Source: Aphrocallistes beatrix
Lineage: Eukaryota; Porifera; Hexactinellida; Sceptrulophora; Aphrocallistidae
Reading direction: 5' to 3'
Length of the DNA: 64,000 nucleotides
NCBI GenBank assembly: GCA_963281255.1
Contig: OY725498.1
Span: 3,410,001 to 3,474,000, forward strand
Below, one piece after another: positions 53,146 to 64,000 of this stretch. The translations under genes and the position numbers were made by a program. Each line of letters starts with the position of its first letter. Position 1 is the first letter of the stretch. Below the pieces are notes generated by a model that had not been told where the DNA came from, made no database searches, and saw only the letters and a list, made by a program, of their open reading frames with translations.

Positions 53146-55956
53146 ATGGCTAGTTCCGGTGGCAGGCCCAGTGATCCCATTAGGAGTTTTTTTATGAAAA
53201 TTGACGGCACTAAAATGAAGTGTATCGACTGTAGTACTTATGTCAGTGATAAAATAGAGCGACTCCGAAATCACAGAAAGCGGTTTTATTCAGCAAGTAT
53301 CTAACCAGAACCAGAACCAGAACCTGCAATGGAATGCAATTTGAATCAGATCCCTCAACATGAACCAGAACCTACTACTAAAAAACCCAAGACCTGTCAA
53401 TCTCAAATGCCATCTTATTGTATGAAGACTGATGCTGCAACTAGCAATCAGTTAGATCTTCAAATAGCCAGATCTTTTTATGCATGCAATATACCATTTA
53501 ATGTTGCAGGACATAAAGAATTCAAAGCAATGATATCTCTTTTACGACCTGGATACTCCCCACTTAATAGAAAAGACTTATCTGGACGCCTACTCGATTG
53601 TGTGCATGACCACATACATGAACATATTGCACGAGAGTTACATAATAAAGATGTTACATTGGTTCAAGATGGTTGGAGCGATATCCACAATAATCCTGTC
53701 ATCGCTACCTCTATACATACAGGTTCGAAAAGTTATTTCCTCAATGCAGTTGATACAGGTTCAAACCAAAAAACTGCATCTTATTGCTAATTTATTTCAA
53801 AAGTATAGATCTCAGGCTGAAGAAGAACTTAAACGTCATACAGTTGGAATTGTTACAGATAACGAAAAGAAAATGGAATCAATGCGGAAAAAACTACAAG
53901 AATACGATAACACTCTTATTACCTATGGGTGTTCTTCACATTTGCTAAATCTATTAGGGCAAGATGTAACTCCTCAAGTCATCATTACACAGTGGGCAAA
54001 ATGTGTCATTCATAGGGAATAGGCATTTGTGTTCATGTTAGAGCTATGAAATGTCTTGTGCACCTATGGGATTTATCAGGTATGATAAATCGATTGAGCC
54101 AAGTGAAAAATGCATATGGCTTCTATTTTATGACTTATGATGACACAGCATATTTCTCAAAACTGGTATTTTTGTGAAAAAAGATGCTTGTAAGGCTAGA
54201 GTGCAACATTGTAACATTATTTATTTATCAATAATGGAGTTACATTATGACACTATGTTCTATTCATCATCTAAAGATTAATATATGCTCGATAGGAATG
54301 GTATATGCCAACTGGTGAGCCAAGACCTTTGTCAAAATACCGCAATTCATTAACCAAACAAGAATCTTCACGAAATTTCGGAACATTATTGTAGGATGAA
54401 ATGAATGCTTGTTCTTCTTTTATTCATGCTTGAACGTACGAGTACTTTGAAGTAAATAAATACTATAATAAATTCTGATTCAAGAAAATAAGTAGCGGAA
54501 AACTCATTTTTAGTCAACCACATGTATCTCAAACAGTCAATTTTTTACTAAAATCAGAAATATTTTCGGCGGCGGGTACCTTTAAATAGAATACAGAATG
54601 TTTTAGTCATGTTTAGTCACTTAGCAACCAAATACATTTGATAGAGAATTTTCTCTAGATTAATATAGAGTCAATCGCATTTCACGCCAAAATACGCCAA
54701 AGAAATCCGAGGACTAAATAAGACAAATAAATATACTAAAACATTCCGGAAGTAGAATTGATGAAATTGTATGAGTATGTGAAACTGTAGCTAGTCGAGT
54801 TATTTCAAATATTTCAAATTAATATGCACAAAAAATAGATTCAAACAAGTTTATAAGTGCAGTGTAAATGCTGCTTCTACATTATTCAATTTTACTCGTA
54901 AATTCGATATCATGCCAATAACTCGTCCAACTTCTAGGAAACCATATTAGATGACTGGTATTCAAATTGAAATATCTGAACTGTCAATAGAGATTTGGTC
55001 AAGTAATTGCAATGATTTGCTATTTAGTTATCTCGGAAACATAATATAGCAATTTTAACTAGATATGGCAACATGAAAAATGAAGCTATTTCCACTGGTT
55101 TGCCCACTGTGCAATCAAATCAATGAAGTGAGTAAATACTTTCGAAATCACCATACGCCAGGTGCCCTACTTTCTGAATTTTCTAATCAAGGTGCCGTTA
55201 AGCCTCAAACTCCGGGTGTAACAAGATGGAACAGCCAACTAGAATGCATTAAGATCTTCAATAAAAATAGACCATTTTATTTAATGATTAATGCTCAGCA
55301 CGAAGGGGTCATTGAGACTAGAATTGCAAAGATTATCAATAATACTGCCTTATCAAATCAAGCTAAGTACCTACAAGAACAAATAGAACCCATTTCTATT
55401 GCCTTGAACACCCTCCAATCTGATAGCACGAGTATTGCCGATTCCTGTCATAGTTGGTTGAAACTAACTGGGATGAATTGCTACAACCTCACAAAGAAAT
55501 AGTACAGCATCGCTTTAACCAAGCAATGACTCCATATCATTTCCTTGCGTACTGCTTACATCCTAAATTTCGAGGAAGGGGTATCGGTGATGAACACTTA
55601 AGATCTGCTCATCAATTAGTCACGAGCAGGTGGCAGGAAGTATCAAGTGACCTATGTGCATTTCAAGCAGAGACTAATCCTTTTCCTCAACACATGTTCG
55701 AGGAATCTTTTATCGAAAAGGTTGATCCTTGTGTGTGGTGGTTGTGCATCAGGAAGCAATACAAGAATGTGAATCCCGAGCTGAGTGAGCTAGCCCTTCT
55801 TTTACTTAAATTGCCTTCGAGTTATCGATAGAGCGAATATTTTCGAATTTTAGCCTGAACCAAACAAAACTCCGAAATAGACTTGGCCTGGAAAAGGCTT
55901 CAAAATTAGTCACTTGTTTTCGTGAATTGAGGGGATCAGTCGAATTCGACTGGTGA
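53146..55956 (+). pseudogene. hAT transposase with BED zinc finger, broken
   Basis: From ATG 53146: a BED-type finger (MKCIDCSTYV..RLRNH, residues 25-47), an in-frame stop at 53302, then an N-terminal region (QIARSFYACNIPFNV). The first catalytic block is VTLVQDGWSDIHNNPVIA. A frameshift near 53780 leads to GIVTDNEKKME and YGCSSHLLNLLGQDV. An insertion at 53988-55111 follows. The gene then continues with EVSKYFRNHHTPGALLSE and TRWNSQLECI, shifts near 55470, and has the AYCLHPKFRG block. After another shift near 55830 it ends with the hAT dimerisation motif SIERIFSNFSLNQTKLRNRL and FDW*. One stop, three frameshifts and one insertion make it inactive. The order of domains is normal for the family. 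Confidence 0.9.
53988..55111. mobile_element. 1.12-kb insertion in the hAT transposase gene
   Basis: Bounded by CACAGTGGGCAAA at 53988 and its exact mirror TTTGCCCACTGTG ending at 55111. The transposase frame resumes right after. No ORF in it, and no target duplication was recognised. Confidence 0.7.
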
Positions 55957-56156
55957 TGTGTTTACTATATTTAGTTAGTATGAGTTATAGCATTCATAAC
56001 GAAATAATATTTGCGTATTAAACAATATTATAATTGAGCTACCAAAATGGGGAAAATATAACACTATATTTTGATTAACCCGGCTTAAACCGGGTTTAGC
56101 CCACTGGGCCGGGCTAAACCTATTTAACCCGGGTTAAACTTCAACCCTGTCTATTA

Positions 56157-56900
56157 GGGCATTTGAAAAGTTCTAATCAGATATCTGTATCTCAAATGAT
56201 ATTTCGAATTGTCCATTGGATTCCTTAGGGGATCAGCTCCCAATGTATATATTGGTTTATTTTAAGATGAAAATTATTGCGGTTCCTAGATTAGAATTTT
56301 GTACACTGGTTTAGGCTAGTGTGGAAATGTTGGAATCTTCCCATTGAAAATGACTTATAACTAAATTTGGAGAATAAAAACGGTGAAAATCGTAGAATCA
56401 GATCATTAAAAGGTTAAATAAATAAGAACAAATGTGAAAAAGGAAACGGGAGGTGTTCAATAGTATTGCTCGTGTTGAAGAAAATATAATGCCACTTTTA
56501 GTGGAGTTTTTTTCATTTTGCCACTTAAAAAGTGGGACAAAAATGGTAGTAAACCACTTCAAAACATATTATTGTCTCAGCCTCAAACTAGAATACTTCA
56601 GAGAATACCATCTATATACGTATGATAGTTGATGCGGATAATTCGATGAAGTGATCAGATTTAATCTAAATTTGCTCAGAACTGAAATATATAAAAGGGA
56701 ACCTGAAAAATCACGTTCAAAGGGATTACCTTAAACCGATGTACAAAAGTCTAATGTAGGAACCACAATAATTGTGGTTTTAAAATAAACCAATATAAAA
56801 TGGAAGCTAATCCTCTAAGGAATCCAATGGACAAATTGAAAACATCCCATTTCACTAACATTTGAGATACATATATGGGATTAGAACTTTTTGAATGCCC
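56157..56900. mobile_element. Long-inverted-repeat MITE, 744 bp
   Basis: TA at both ends (TTA/TAA). Arms of about 135 bp: GGGCATTTGAAAAGTTCTAA ... 'caatgtatatattggtttat' and their mirror at 56757-56900. The terminus is related to that of 25473-26039. The centre is non-coding. Confidence 0.85.
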
Positions 56901-56972
56901 TAAGTAATCGTACTAGTTGGATGGTATTTATTCCAACTATAATTTCTGGACCATGGATTGATTAAACGAGCT

Positions 56973-58446
56973 AAGTGAATATTCACTAATTATCAATTTA
57001 ACATTTATTCGCTTTCTATTTGATATACTCTTCTACACCACACTTATTAAATTCATATCACTGGGTTCAAAAGGTTAAGCATTTAATCAATGAGCGTTTA
57101 TAATCCTAATTAGTTCAATTTTAATTAGCAAACAAACATAATACATTCGAAATAGATTCATAGGACATCACAGCAAGACTAACAATTAGACACTAAGTGC
57201 GAGTAATCATTATTGAAAGGGTAAATTACATGAATTAAAATTAGTAAACTGAGGGATGTTATGAAGAGAAGATAAGATTCTAAGATTAAGGAAGATCCAA
57301 ACATTGTTATTCCGTTTGACATCACTTTTCTTTCTTCATCCTTTATCCGGTCTTGTCACACCATTCCTAAGAAAGGAAGAATTATTATACTTTTGAAGTT
57401 TAGAGTTGTCTGTTTTTGACATTAGAGCATTATAATTCCTAAATTTTTAGCGAGAATACGGTTACAAACGATTATCACAATTTTTATCAATATATCCCAT
57501 CGTCATACATCACAACAACACAACTCTCTCTGTCAATCCATTTGTCTTCAAGTTATGATTAATTTAAAACTAATGGCAGTAATTTAGTACGATTTGAACC
57601 GGGATAAAATTGTTTTCGAACTTCAGAGTCAGCAATTTGAAAGTTTTATGGAATAGTACGCAGTCGATAACAACAATATATGGATACATAAGTGAACCCC
57701 TGTCTAATAAATCTAGGAGAATTTATTGAGACTCTGCATCACTTGATACTCGCATCGTTTAACAGTTGTTAAATAGGTTAGATTTTTCATATAAGAGAAA
57801 ACTGCACACCCAGCCACGTTATTTAGGTACTCAATTTGTGAATCATCAAATACAGGTCAGCAATATATTTTAGATCATTTGTAACAAACTCAAAATCAAA
57901 ATATATTGATACATTTCTTCATTAAAATTATCTGCAAAATATTCAAATTTTCTGTAAGAGCTATGACTACCGTTAATAGTAAAGTTGTTTTAGTTCTAAA
58001 AAGACCTTCAGTGGGGATGCTGGCAGGCGTTATATCATGACCATTATCTCATTATTTTATAATATATTCAAGGCTGGTAATTTGATATATAATTGGCTAC
58101 AAACATTCAATTCTCGCATTGAAGTCTCAATAACCATCAATATATTTTGAAATGCTGGTATATCGACTGTATAACTCAAAGTCTAGCAATAAATTACCTG
58201 TACTTGAAATAAAATAGGATAATGATCCCAAATGACAATTTATGCAGTAGCTAAATATTGATGCGGGCGAGGAGCTGAAACACGGTCCTAATCAACAGTC
58301 TAATACTAGGAATATTGTATTGTTGTTTAATCGAAAAGAAATGTGAGATGATTGGATAATTGAAGTCGACGTTCACTCTAAAATTTGACAATAAGAAATA
58401 TTATAGTTTGAACTAGATATCCGACAATATAAGCCGAAATAACGTT
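56973..58446. other. No coding sequence recognised
   Basis: AT-rich interior of the putative P-like element. No ORF above 60 codons on either strand. Confidence 0.5.
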
Positions 58447-58653
58447 TTATTCAGTTTTAATGGATCTTTTTGAATTCGAACCTGTTTGTAAATATGGGTT
58501 TCTGAAATAATTATCTAAATTAAAATTTTTTAAATGGTCATTGGACACATGAGCTATCCAAGCGTTTCGTAGGTCGAGACAGTGTCTCTCAGGATTATTG
58601 GAAAGCGCGTTAAATTTTACAATTTTTGTGCGGTTTATTCGGGTAAATTGCAT
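58447..58653 (-). pseudogene. Possible second THAP-like fragment
   Basis: The minus frame contains LRNAWIAHVSND and DNYFRNPYLQTGSNSKRSIK, reminiscent of the middle of a THAP domain just before its AVPxxF end, and stops with a TAA at 58447. It lies downstream of the main THAP piece, so it would be a second copy or a rearranged part. Weak evidence. Confidence 0.3.
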
Positions 58654-58740
58654 TATTTCACAAATTCACGTTATTCGACATGCTAAGCATGCTAAATAGC
58701 GCGCTTAACACGCACGGCGGTAAATACTGGGTCGAGTTGG

Positions 58741-59247
58741 CTAAGAAAGAAGATCGGAAAATGAACTAACTAATAACTTATCTACCTTTTCTTCGTTGTG
58801 AGTTAGGCTCTTAGAGTAGTCAGATTCCATCAGCAATCGTTCTGTGTAATCCAAAGATAATCTCTTAGGCTTGGAATTCCATTCAGATAGATAGGAAGGG
58901 TAGTTGGGGAATATACTGGGTACTGCAGTTTTCATATGAGCTATTCTATCCTAGAAACTGTGACAGTACGAATCCCGTCATTGTAGGTAATGGTTCTCTC
59001 GATGTCATCTGGTTTGAAAGAATGTATACATACCTAAACGGTGAGTTGAAGTGTAAATGTGACAATCAGTTAATACGTATAACACATAAATTACAGAAAC
59101 TTACTCACATTAGCGAGTTTGCTCCCTAGACTTTCCGTGGGCGTGGAATTACCCTAAACGATTCTTTGGGAAATGGAAAGGAGAGGGATATTCTGCTTCA
59201 CTTTTATAGTTGGACTTGCAGTCTGAAACAATACAGGACATTGTCAT
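58741..59247 (-). pseudogene. THAP zinc-finger domain gene fragment
   Basis: THAP domains bind DNA through a C2CH zinc site. From ATG 59247 (or 59241) the minus strand reads MTMSCIVSDCKSNYKS and FHFPKNRLG, the C-X4-C start and FPK motif. A one-base shift near 59150 leads to NSTPTESLGSKLAN, then a consensus donor GTGAGTAAG and, about 85 bp on, an acceptor CACCGTTTAG. The next exon reads VCIHSFKPDDIERT, corresponding to the Cys/His pair, although spacing is C-X-H instead of the usual C-X2-H. After one more shift it ends AVPSIFPNYPSYLSEW, the hallmark THAP C-terminus, and runs to a stop at 58741. It may be the N-terminal part of a P-element-like transposase or a stray THAP gene. Confidence 0.7.
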
Positions 59248-59393
59248 TCCGGAAGAGTAATAAAGATTGATGCTTATGAGGAGTGTTTCACTTTGAATCG
59301 TGTATAGGAAATGACAGTGATTTGTAAAACATGACAACGGTAGCTAATAAATATATAATTCATGTGGTTGATTTTAAAACAAAACAAGTAAGT

Positions 59394-59494
59394 AGAGAAT
59401 TTGTGGCTAAACTAATTTTAACCAGCCATATTACTTATATCTTAATATACATAAGTAAAATGGCTAATTAAAATTAGTTTAGCCACAAATTCTC
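59394..59494. repeat. Inverted repeat, 43-bp arms
   Basis: GAGAATTTGTGGCTAAACTA on the left and its mirror on the right, with a 14-bp loop. It lies between the THAP gene and the element's right end, and may be a small MITE. Confidence 0.85.
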
Positions 59495-59660
59495 AACAGT
59501 GCGATCCTCGAACCATTTTGAAGAAAATCGATGTAGTACTAATGAAAACGATCATTGTATAATATATACATTATAAATTATAATACCAACATAATCTAAC
59601 CATTTTCATAAAAATTCATTAGCTCGTTTAACCAATCCATGGTCCAGAAATTATAGTTGG

Positions 59661-60989
59661 CGCCATTGCCTTAGGGTATTAGAATGCTATGGTTTAGCGT
59701 TACTATAAATAGAAAATTATTCGAGGTTTTTCGACGCATTCATCAAATAGTTTTTACTTATTTGATATTATTTTAATGATATGGACTTCAACATTGTTTT
59801 GGTCCCTTTGGAGATTATATTACACAAAGATTTAGAAGAAAGATCAATAAAATCCAATCAAAATAGCTCTAAAAGGGAGTTCATTTCTATAATGCTTAGG
59901 AAATGGCTGGTTTGATATCAGATATTTAGCGATAATTGTATCAAAAATAAAATTCTAATCATTTTTTTCTAAAATTCCATCAGATCCGACCATTTGTTCG
60001 TGAGTTATCGCTTATTATAGGTAAATTTCAGGTATAATACCACTCTATGGTCCCGAAAGAGGCAGATGTAATATCTTAAAAACAATATATTATAAATTCA
60101 AATGAAAGGATATACACGATAATATATAAGGTTCTTCAAACATCTCTTTGTCAAAAAATGAATATTTCTCGACTTTTACTTTACTGTAATACAAATCCTA
60201 CATAGAACTATCCCGGGACTTTAAAATTTTAAAATTGATCGTCTTTAAATAGAAAAAGTCAAAATTGGTTTGAGATAGAGGTTTGAAATTTTCAAGAGGT
60301 GTTTCATATCATTATGCGATGAACGAAGGACTACTCGATTTTCGATATCTTATAACTTAGTGATATTATTGCTGATTTATCAAAAAAAATACGTTTGTGA
60401 TTTTTTTGGTACTTTTTTCAGACCCAAATAAAATTTGCAATCTTTGCCATTTTAACTTTCTTTGGTCATATGTGGTAGCAAATATGATAAACTATCTTGA
60501 TTCGATTTTGGAAGCATTTGTTTCCTTGGCATGCCCTAAAATTTGTAAGTTGAGACATTATCTCAAAACTAGATCAAAAGCGGTATGGAATATGTAAGTA
60601 TTTATAGGATATACGTGCCCACGCTTAACATCTCTTATAGCTCCCCTTCATCGTATGCCGTATACCAAATCGAATGGTTTTTCGCGGGCGGTATCCTTAA
60701 TTTGAAACAATTTTAGGATATTATAATGTTGAAGCCTGCATTCAGACTCCAGGATTTAACAACATTAAATTTGGTTAGTGGGAACCTGACATTGGCCGAT
60801 ATAAACCAAAATGATCTTCGAGAGTAGACTACAAGGAGCTTCGCCAGGTTTCCCCCTAGGAAGCTAACAGTATTCATCTCAAAATATATTCAGATTCCTC
60901 ATATTTGGACAAAATCAATGAAATATTTTCAAAAATGCAGTTATTAAATCCTTTGATGGGAGACAAAAATAAGAGAAACTGGAAATAAA
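59661..60989. other. No gene seen
   Basis: AT-rich. The 66-codon plus-strand frame at 60397-60597 has no motif. Confidence 0.5.
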
Positions 60990-61265
60990 TTAAACTTTTG
61001 GCAGAGGGCATGCAGGAAGAAAGTTCTCGGGCGAATTTCCCTCCATTGCTCTTCCCCTAGCGACGTTAAGGTGACTACTACCTGGAACTACCAAATTTTG
61101 AAGTTTCTTAAATACGTGTGTATTGATGCGTGTATCAGTATTTCGTTTTAGAAACTCTTTGGAATTATACAGCAAGCTGCCACTGTCGAATATTTCATGG
61201 TTAATTAAATTTGACAATTTTTTTCCGCGCCACAAATAGCACGCGTGTCCGAAATTTGGAAGCCC
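60990..61265 (-). other. Possible hAT-type end with an unrecognised frame
   Basis: On the minus strand, GCAGGGCTTCCAAATTTCGG at about 61267-61248 resembles a hAT terminus, and an 81-codon frame follows (61235-60990). No second end and no target duplication were found. Confidence 0.3.
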
Positions 61266-61534
61266 TGCTCTAGAGGATCATTCGTATCCTTGATACCAAT
61301 AAACATGTTGAAGACATAATAAATTCGTGATTCGTTCAGAACTTAGATATATCCTCGTTAAAACCAATATTCTTCCCTACTCAATTCACATTGAACATTT
61401 TCCAAACATCATTGATTAATTTCAATAACTCCAAAGTTTGCTTCTTGTCTACAATGTTCTTTTCCATATTATAAGCTAACATTCCGGCTGTCGTTGACTC
61501 ATGGCTTTAAGGGCCAAATTTACATTTTGTTTCC

Positions 61535-63240
61535 CCAAGCTAGATGGCCAGCAGGTTTTCTAGGCACATTAGACCTTCTAAATGTATAACCAGCATATAT
61601 AAACCACATATCGTAGTCCCCGAATCCGTCTCAATAATGTGCATTGCCATCTACAGGGTGGATCATAAGTTCTGATACAAGCTTCATTAAGTATAAAATT
61701 TCTCATACTCAAACAATTTTAGCTATTATGGTCTTTAGAGATTGTAATTCGAATATTCTCAATGATTTTAAAAGATTTTTCCAGTCTAAGACCTGGAACT
61801 GTGTTTTGTATGGTTAGTTTTATGGGGGAAAATGTGTCCTGGCAAGCAGCGAAAATCGAGAATCAAGGTCACTGCTTCTGTAAAAAATTTCTTCATAATC
61901 GATGTTCTACCCGATACCTTTCATTCACTATGGAAATATTTCATAAATCCATTTAATTCATTATCAGAAATGAGAGAAAGTTATTATTTCACGAGATCAA
62001 ATTTGGTTCATTTTGCAAAACCACCCAAAAATGCACTTTTTTTCACCTCACCAAAAATCTGATCCAAATGGTCCTCAATATGTACTGATATAAACATCTT
62101 ATATTTCTACAAATTGAGAGTGTTCGAGGGAAATGTGAGAGCCAATTTTTCCTAGAATTTGAAGACTCTAGAAAGATAATTTGAAAAGCAGTGGGCCCTG
62201 ATTCTCGATTTTCGCTGTGTGCTAGGACACATTTTTCCCCCATAAAAATCACCATACAAAACACAGTTCCAGGTCTTAGACTGGAAAAATCTTTTAAAAT
62301 CATTGAGAATATTCGAATTACAATCTCTAAAGACCATAATAGCTGAGATTGTTTGAGTTAAGGAAATTTTATACTTAATGAAGCTTGTCACACAGAACTT
62401 ATGAGCCACCCTCTGTAAATGTGAATTGCCATCATCTTATTGCACAAAGACCCTTTTTTGATGAAATTTAGTCAATTTTCAAACCTGTTTTATATAGTTA
62501 GTCTATCATTAATATCTAATTATCACATAAAATCCTACTTTGGAACATTTGTTTAGAAATATGTGGAAATTTTCATCGGAATGTTGACACATTCCTGCGT
62601 TGTTAGGGAAATGAAATTTGATAATTTAAACTCTATCTCGAGATTTGCAAATGCTAGACGCCAATAAATGGTACCATCAGGTAGGCAATTGGCGACTTCC
62701 TATTCACCAAGAATACACTTTATCTCTACGAATACAACAGTTATACAATTATGGAGCAATTTATAACTTTGGACATATATGGTAAATGCTCCCTAACTGT
62801 ATAACTGTTGTATTCGGAGAGATAAAATGTATTATTGGTAAATAGAAGTCGCCTGTTGACAACCTAATGGTACCATTTATTGAGTCTAGCATTTGCAAAT
62901 CTCGAGATAGAGTTCAAATTAGTTAAATTACATTTCCTTAGCAACGAAGGAATGTGTCAACATTCCAAAACCACATATTTCAAAACAAATGGTCCAAAGC
63001 AAGATTTCATGTGATAATTAAACAAAATATACATTAATGATAGAATACAACTGTATAAAACAGGTGAGAAAATTGGCTAAATTTCTAAATGATACATTTA
63101 GAAGGTCTATCGTGCCTAGGAAAAATACTTTGGGTCATGTTGTGAAATCCTATAACTATACTAGTCCATCCCTGGTTTATTTTTTATAAGCGCGGCAGTG
63201 CCTTATGTATAAAGTGCTATGCTTGTACCTATCCGAATTA
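61535..63240. repeat. Long-palindrome family copy I, diverged
   Basis: Left arm starts near 61535 ('ttctaggcacattagacc'), is interrupted by the MITE 61654-62415 and resumes to a centre near 62770. The right arm runs to 63110 ('ggtctatcgtgcctaggaa') and beyond. Inner arms share 'atctcgagatttgcaaatgc' and 'acaacagttatac'. Confidence 0.8.
61654..62415. mobile_element. Fold-back mariner-type MITE, complete, 762 bp
   Basis: TA-flanked; ends CAGGGTGGATCATAAGTTCT and 'agaacttatgagccaccctctg'-type mirror. Arms of about 250 bp with 'tgtgtcctggcaagcagcg' on the left. Three frames on both strands (61762-62409) are mirror images of each other and not genes. Relative of 5251-6510. Confidence 0.9.
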
Positions 63241-63326
63241 AATTTAGGTTCTTATGTTTTCAGTTCGTTATAATCACGAGGTTTGCATTCATTAAATTTG
63301 GGAAGGTAAACACGTTTTAGTAGTTA

Positions 63327-63828
63327 CAAGCGCGCTTCGTTTGCTTGCGTTGCGCGGTTGGAGGACAATTTGTGTCCTCCAGAGGCGCGCTACAGGCGCC
63401 TGAGGTCACATTGATTAATTAAAAGGGAGATAGCATCACTGAGTTCGTCTGTCCTACTGCTATGATCGATATCGCACGAAAAATCACCAAATTTGTCAAT
63501 TTTAAAATTTTTGATGCGTAATGATGGCGTCATAACAAAGTGATGAGTCATCATTTTTTGATGATAGTTTCATCATATGTGAGGTATGTTAGTATACAGA
63601 TTCTATTAAAATTTCAGCCTTCTATCTCCTATAATGGCTGAGTTATGCGGGAATAACTGTGTTGCTTAACTTTTAAAAATGTGACAATGACGTCATAATT
63701 CCATGATGAGTTGACATTTTACTCTGAGCTCAGAACTTACTGGAGCCATAGCCAAAAGACTCCCACATGCCAAAAATTAGCTTTCTATGACCGGCAGTTT
63801 CTTCAATCAAATCGTTACAGATATATAT
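63327..63828 (-). mobile_element. Helitron-like element
   Basis: Starts CAAGCGCGCTTCGTTTGC after A63326. Hairpin block, body with TGATGAGTCATC and one intact TGACGTCA, then a TA microsatellite. Instead of its own 5' terminus, the terminus of an opposite copy follows. Confidence 0.8.
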
Positions 63829-63832
63829 ATAT

Positions 63833-64000
63833 ATCCTTACTATTAAAACTCGATTAATGTGTATATATATATATACGTATATATATATATATATCTCTGT
63901 AACGAATTGATTGAAGAAACTGCCGGGCGCAGAAGGCTAAGTTCTGAGTTCAGAACAAAATGTCGACTCATCATGGAATTATGACGTCATTGTCACATTT
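63833..64000 (+). mobile_element. Helitron-like element, runs off the window
   Basis: 5' TCCTTACTATTAAAACTCG, TA run, 'gtaacgaattgattgaagaa' and 'aattatgacgtcattgtcac' up to the window edge. Tail to tail with the preceding copy. Confidence 0.85.

Larger units (their letters stand above)
52691..56149 (+). mobile_element. hAT transposon, 3.46 kb, perfect 8-bp target duplication
   Basis: Flanked by TCTATTAG at 52683-52690 and 56150-56157. Ends CAGGGTTGGCTAGTTTAACC and, mirrored, 'gggttaaacttcaaccctg'. Subterminal 'ggtttaaaccgggt' motifs occur on both sides. It carries a broken transposase gene and a 1.1-kb nested insertion. The insertion point is at the first base of the MITE 56157-56900. Confidence 0.95.
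56933..59660 (-). mobile_element. Element with 40-bp inverted ends and a THAP gene (P-like?)
   Basis: CCAACTATAATTTCTGGACC at 56933 and its mirror 'ggtccagaaattatagttgg' ending at 59660 pair over about 40 bp. A THAP DNA-binding domain lies near the right end in the orientation expected for a P-element transposase start. No transposase body is recognisable from 56973 to 58446, and flanking 8-bp duplications were not found. Confidence 0.5.

Noticed and set aside
61762..62409. Four frames that look like a small gene pair
   Set aside because: Mirror-image translations of the two arms of a fold-back MITE.
1..64000. tRNA, rRNA or bacterial-type operon features
   Set aside because: Nothing resembling tRNA arms, rRNA cores or prokaryotic gene packing was seen by eye; a covariance-model scan would be needed to exclude small RNAs.

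Overview
This is a stretch of animal nuclear DNA, most likely from an invertebrate. It is AT-rich and full of transposons, with no operons or compact genes. Evidence for an animal host is a set of immunoglobulin-like exons with GT/AG splice sites, plus hAT, Tc1/mariner, pogo/Tigger-like, MULE, piggyBac-like, THAP/P-like, Helitron-like and Gypsy-type elements. I cannot name the species from sequence alone.

The only host-type coding signal is on the minus strand. Four exons (50791-50429, 41907-41647, 34154-33885, 7177-6872) each encode one immunoglobulin-like domain. All four start and end in phase 1, have lengths divisible by three, and are flanked by AG acceptors and GT donors. A short exon of the same phase (52225-52064) and a decayed one (about 29199-28962) lie in the same series. 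The simplest reading is one very large cell-surface or secreted immunoglobulin-superfamily gene transcribed right to left, with introns of 1-27 kb packed with mobile DNA. Signal-peptide, membrane and cytoplasmic exons were not found and may lie outside the window.

Almost everything else is mobile DNA in nested layers. (a) A Helitron-like non-autonomous family of about 550 bp, with roughly 17-20 copies or pieces. It has a 5' TC end, a 3' CTTG end, an internal TA microsatellite, a GC-rich 3' end of three hairpins and built-in CRE and AP-1 motifs. (b) A family of very long palindromes with arms up to about 0.75 kb, in about nine copies. (c) Six elements or MITE families with hAT-like ends and 8-bp target duplications, including a 3.5-kb hAT at 52691-56149 with a broken transposase. 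(d) Tc1/mariner and pogo/Tigger-like MITEs flanked by TA. (e) Transposase remnants: mariner (20550-21179, 38249-39142), MULE (13960-14530, 21318-22280), piggyBac-like (12323-12686), THAP/P-like (56933-59660) and Gypsy gag-pol (16243-17390). (f) A 46-bp minisatellite at 26.8-27.7 kb.

Region by region: 0-6.8 kb is palindromes, a Helitron-like copy and a fold-back MITE. At 6.9-7.2 kb is the leftmost immunoglobulin exon. From 7.2-28.9 kb are nested MITEs and dead transposases. From 28.9-30.6 kb are a decayed immunoglobulin exon and an inverted PIN/CXC gene wreck. From 30.9-50.4 kb are palindromes and Helitron-like copies around two immunoglobulin exons. From 50.4-52.2 kb are the rightmost exons. 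From 52.7-59.7 kb are a hAT and a P-like element, and from 59.7-64 kb a palindrome and a Helitron-like pair. Exon borders were read by eye and need transcript support.
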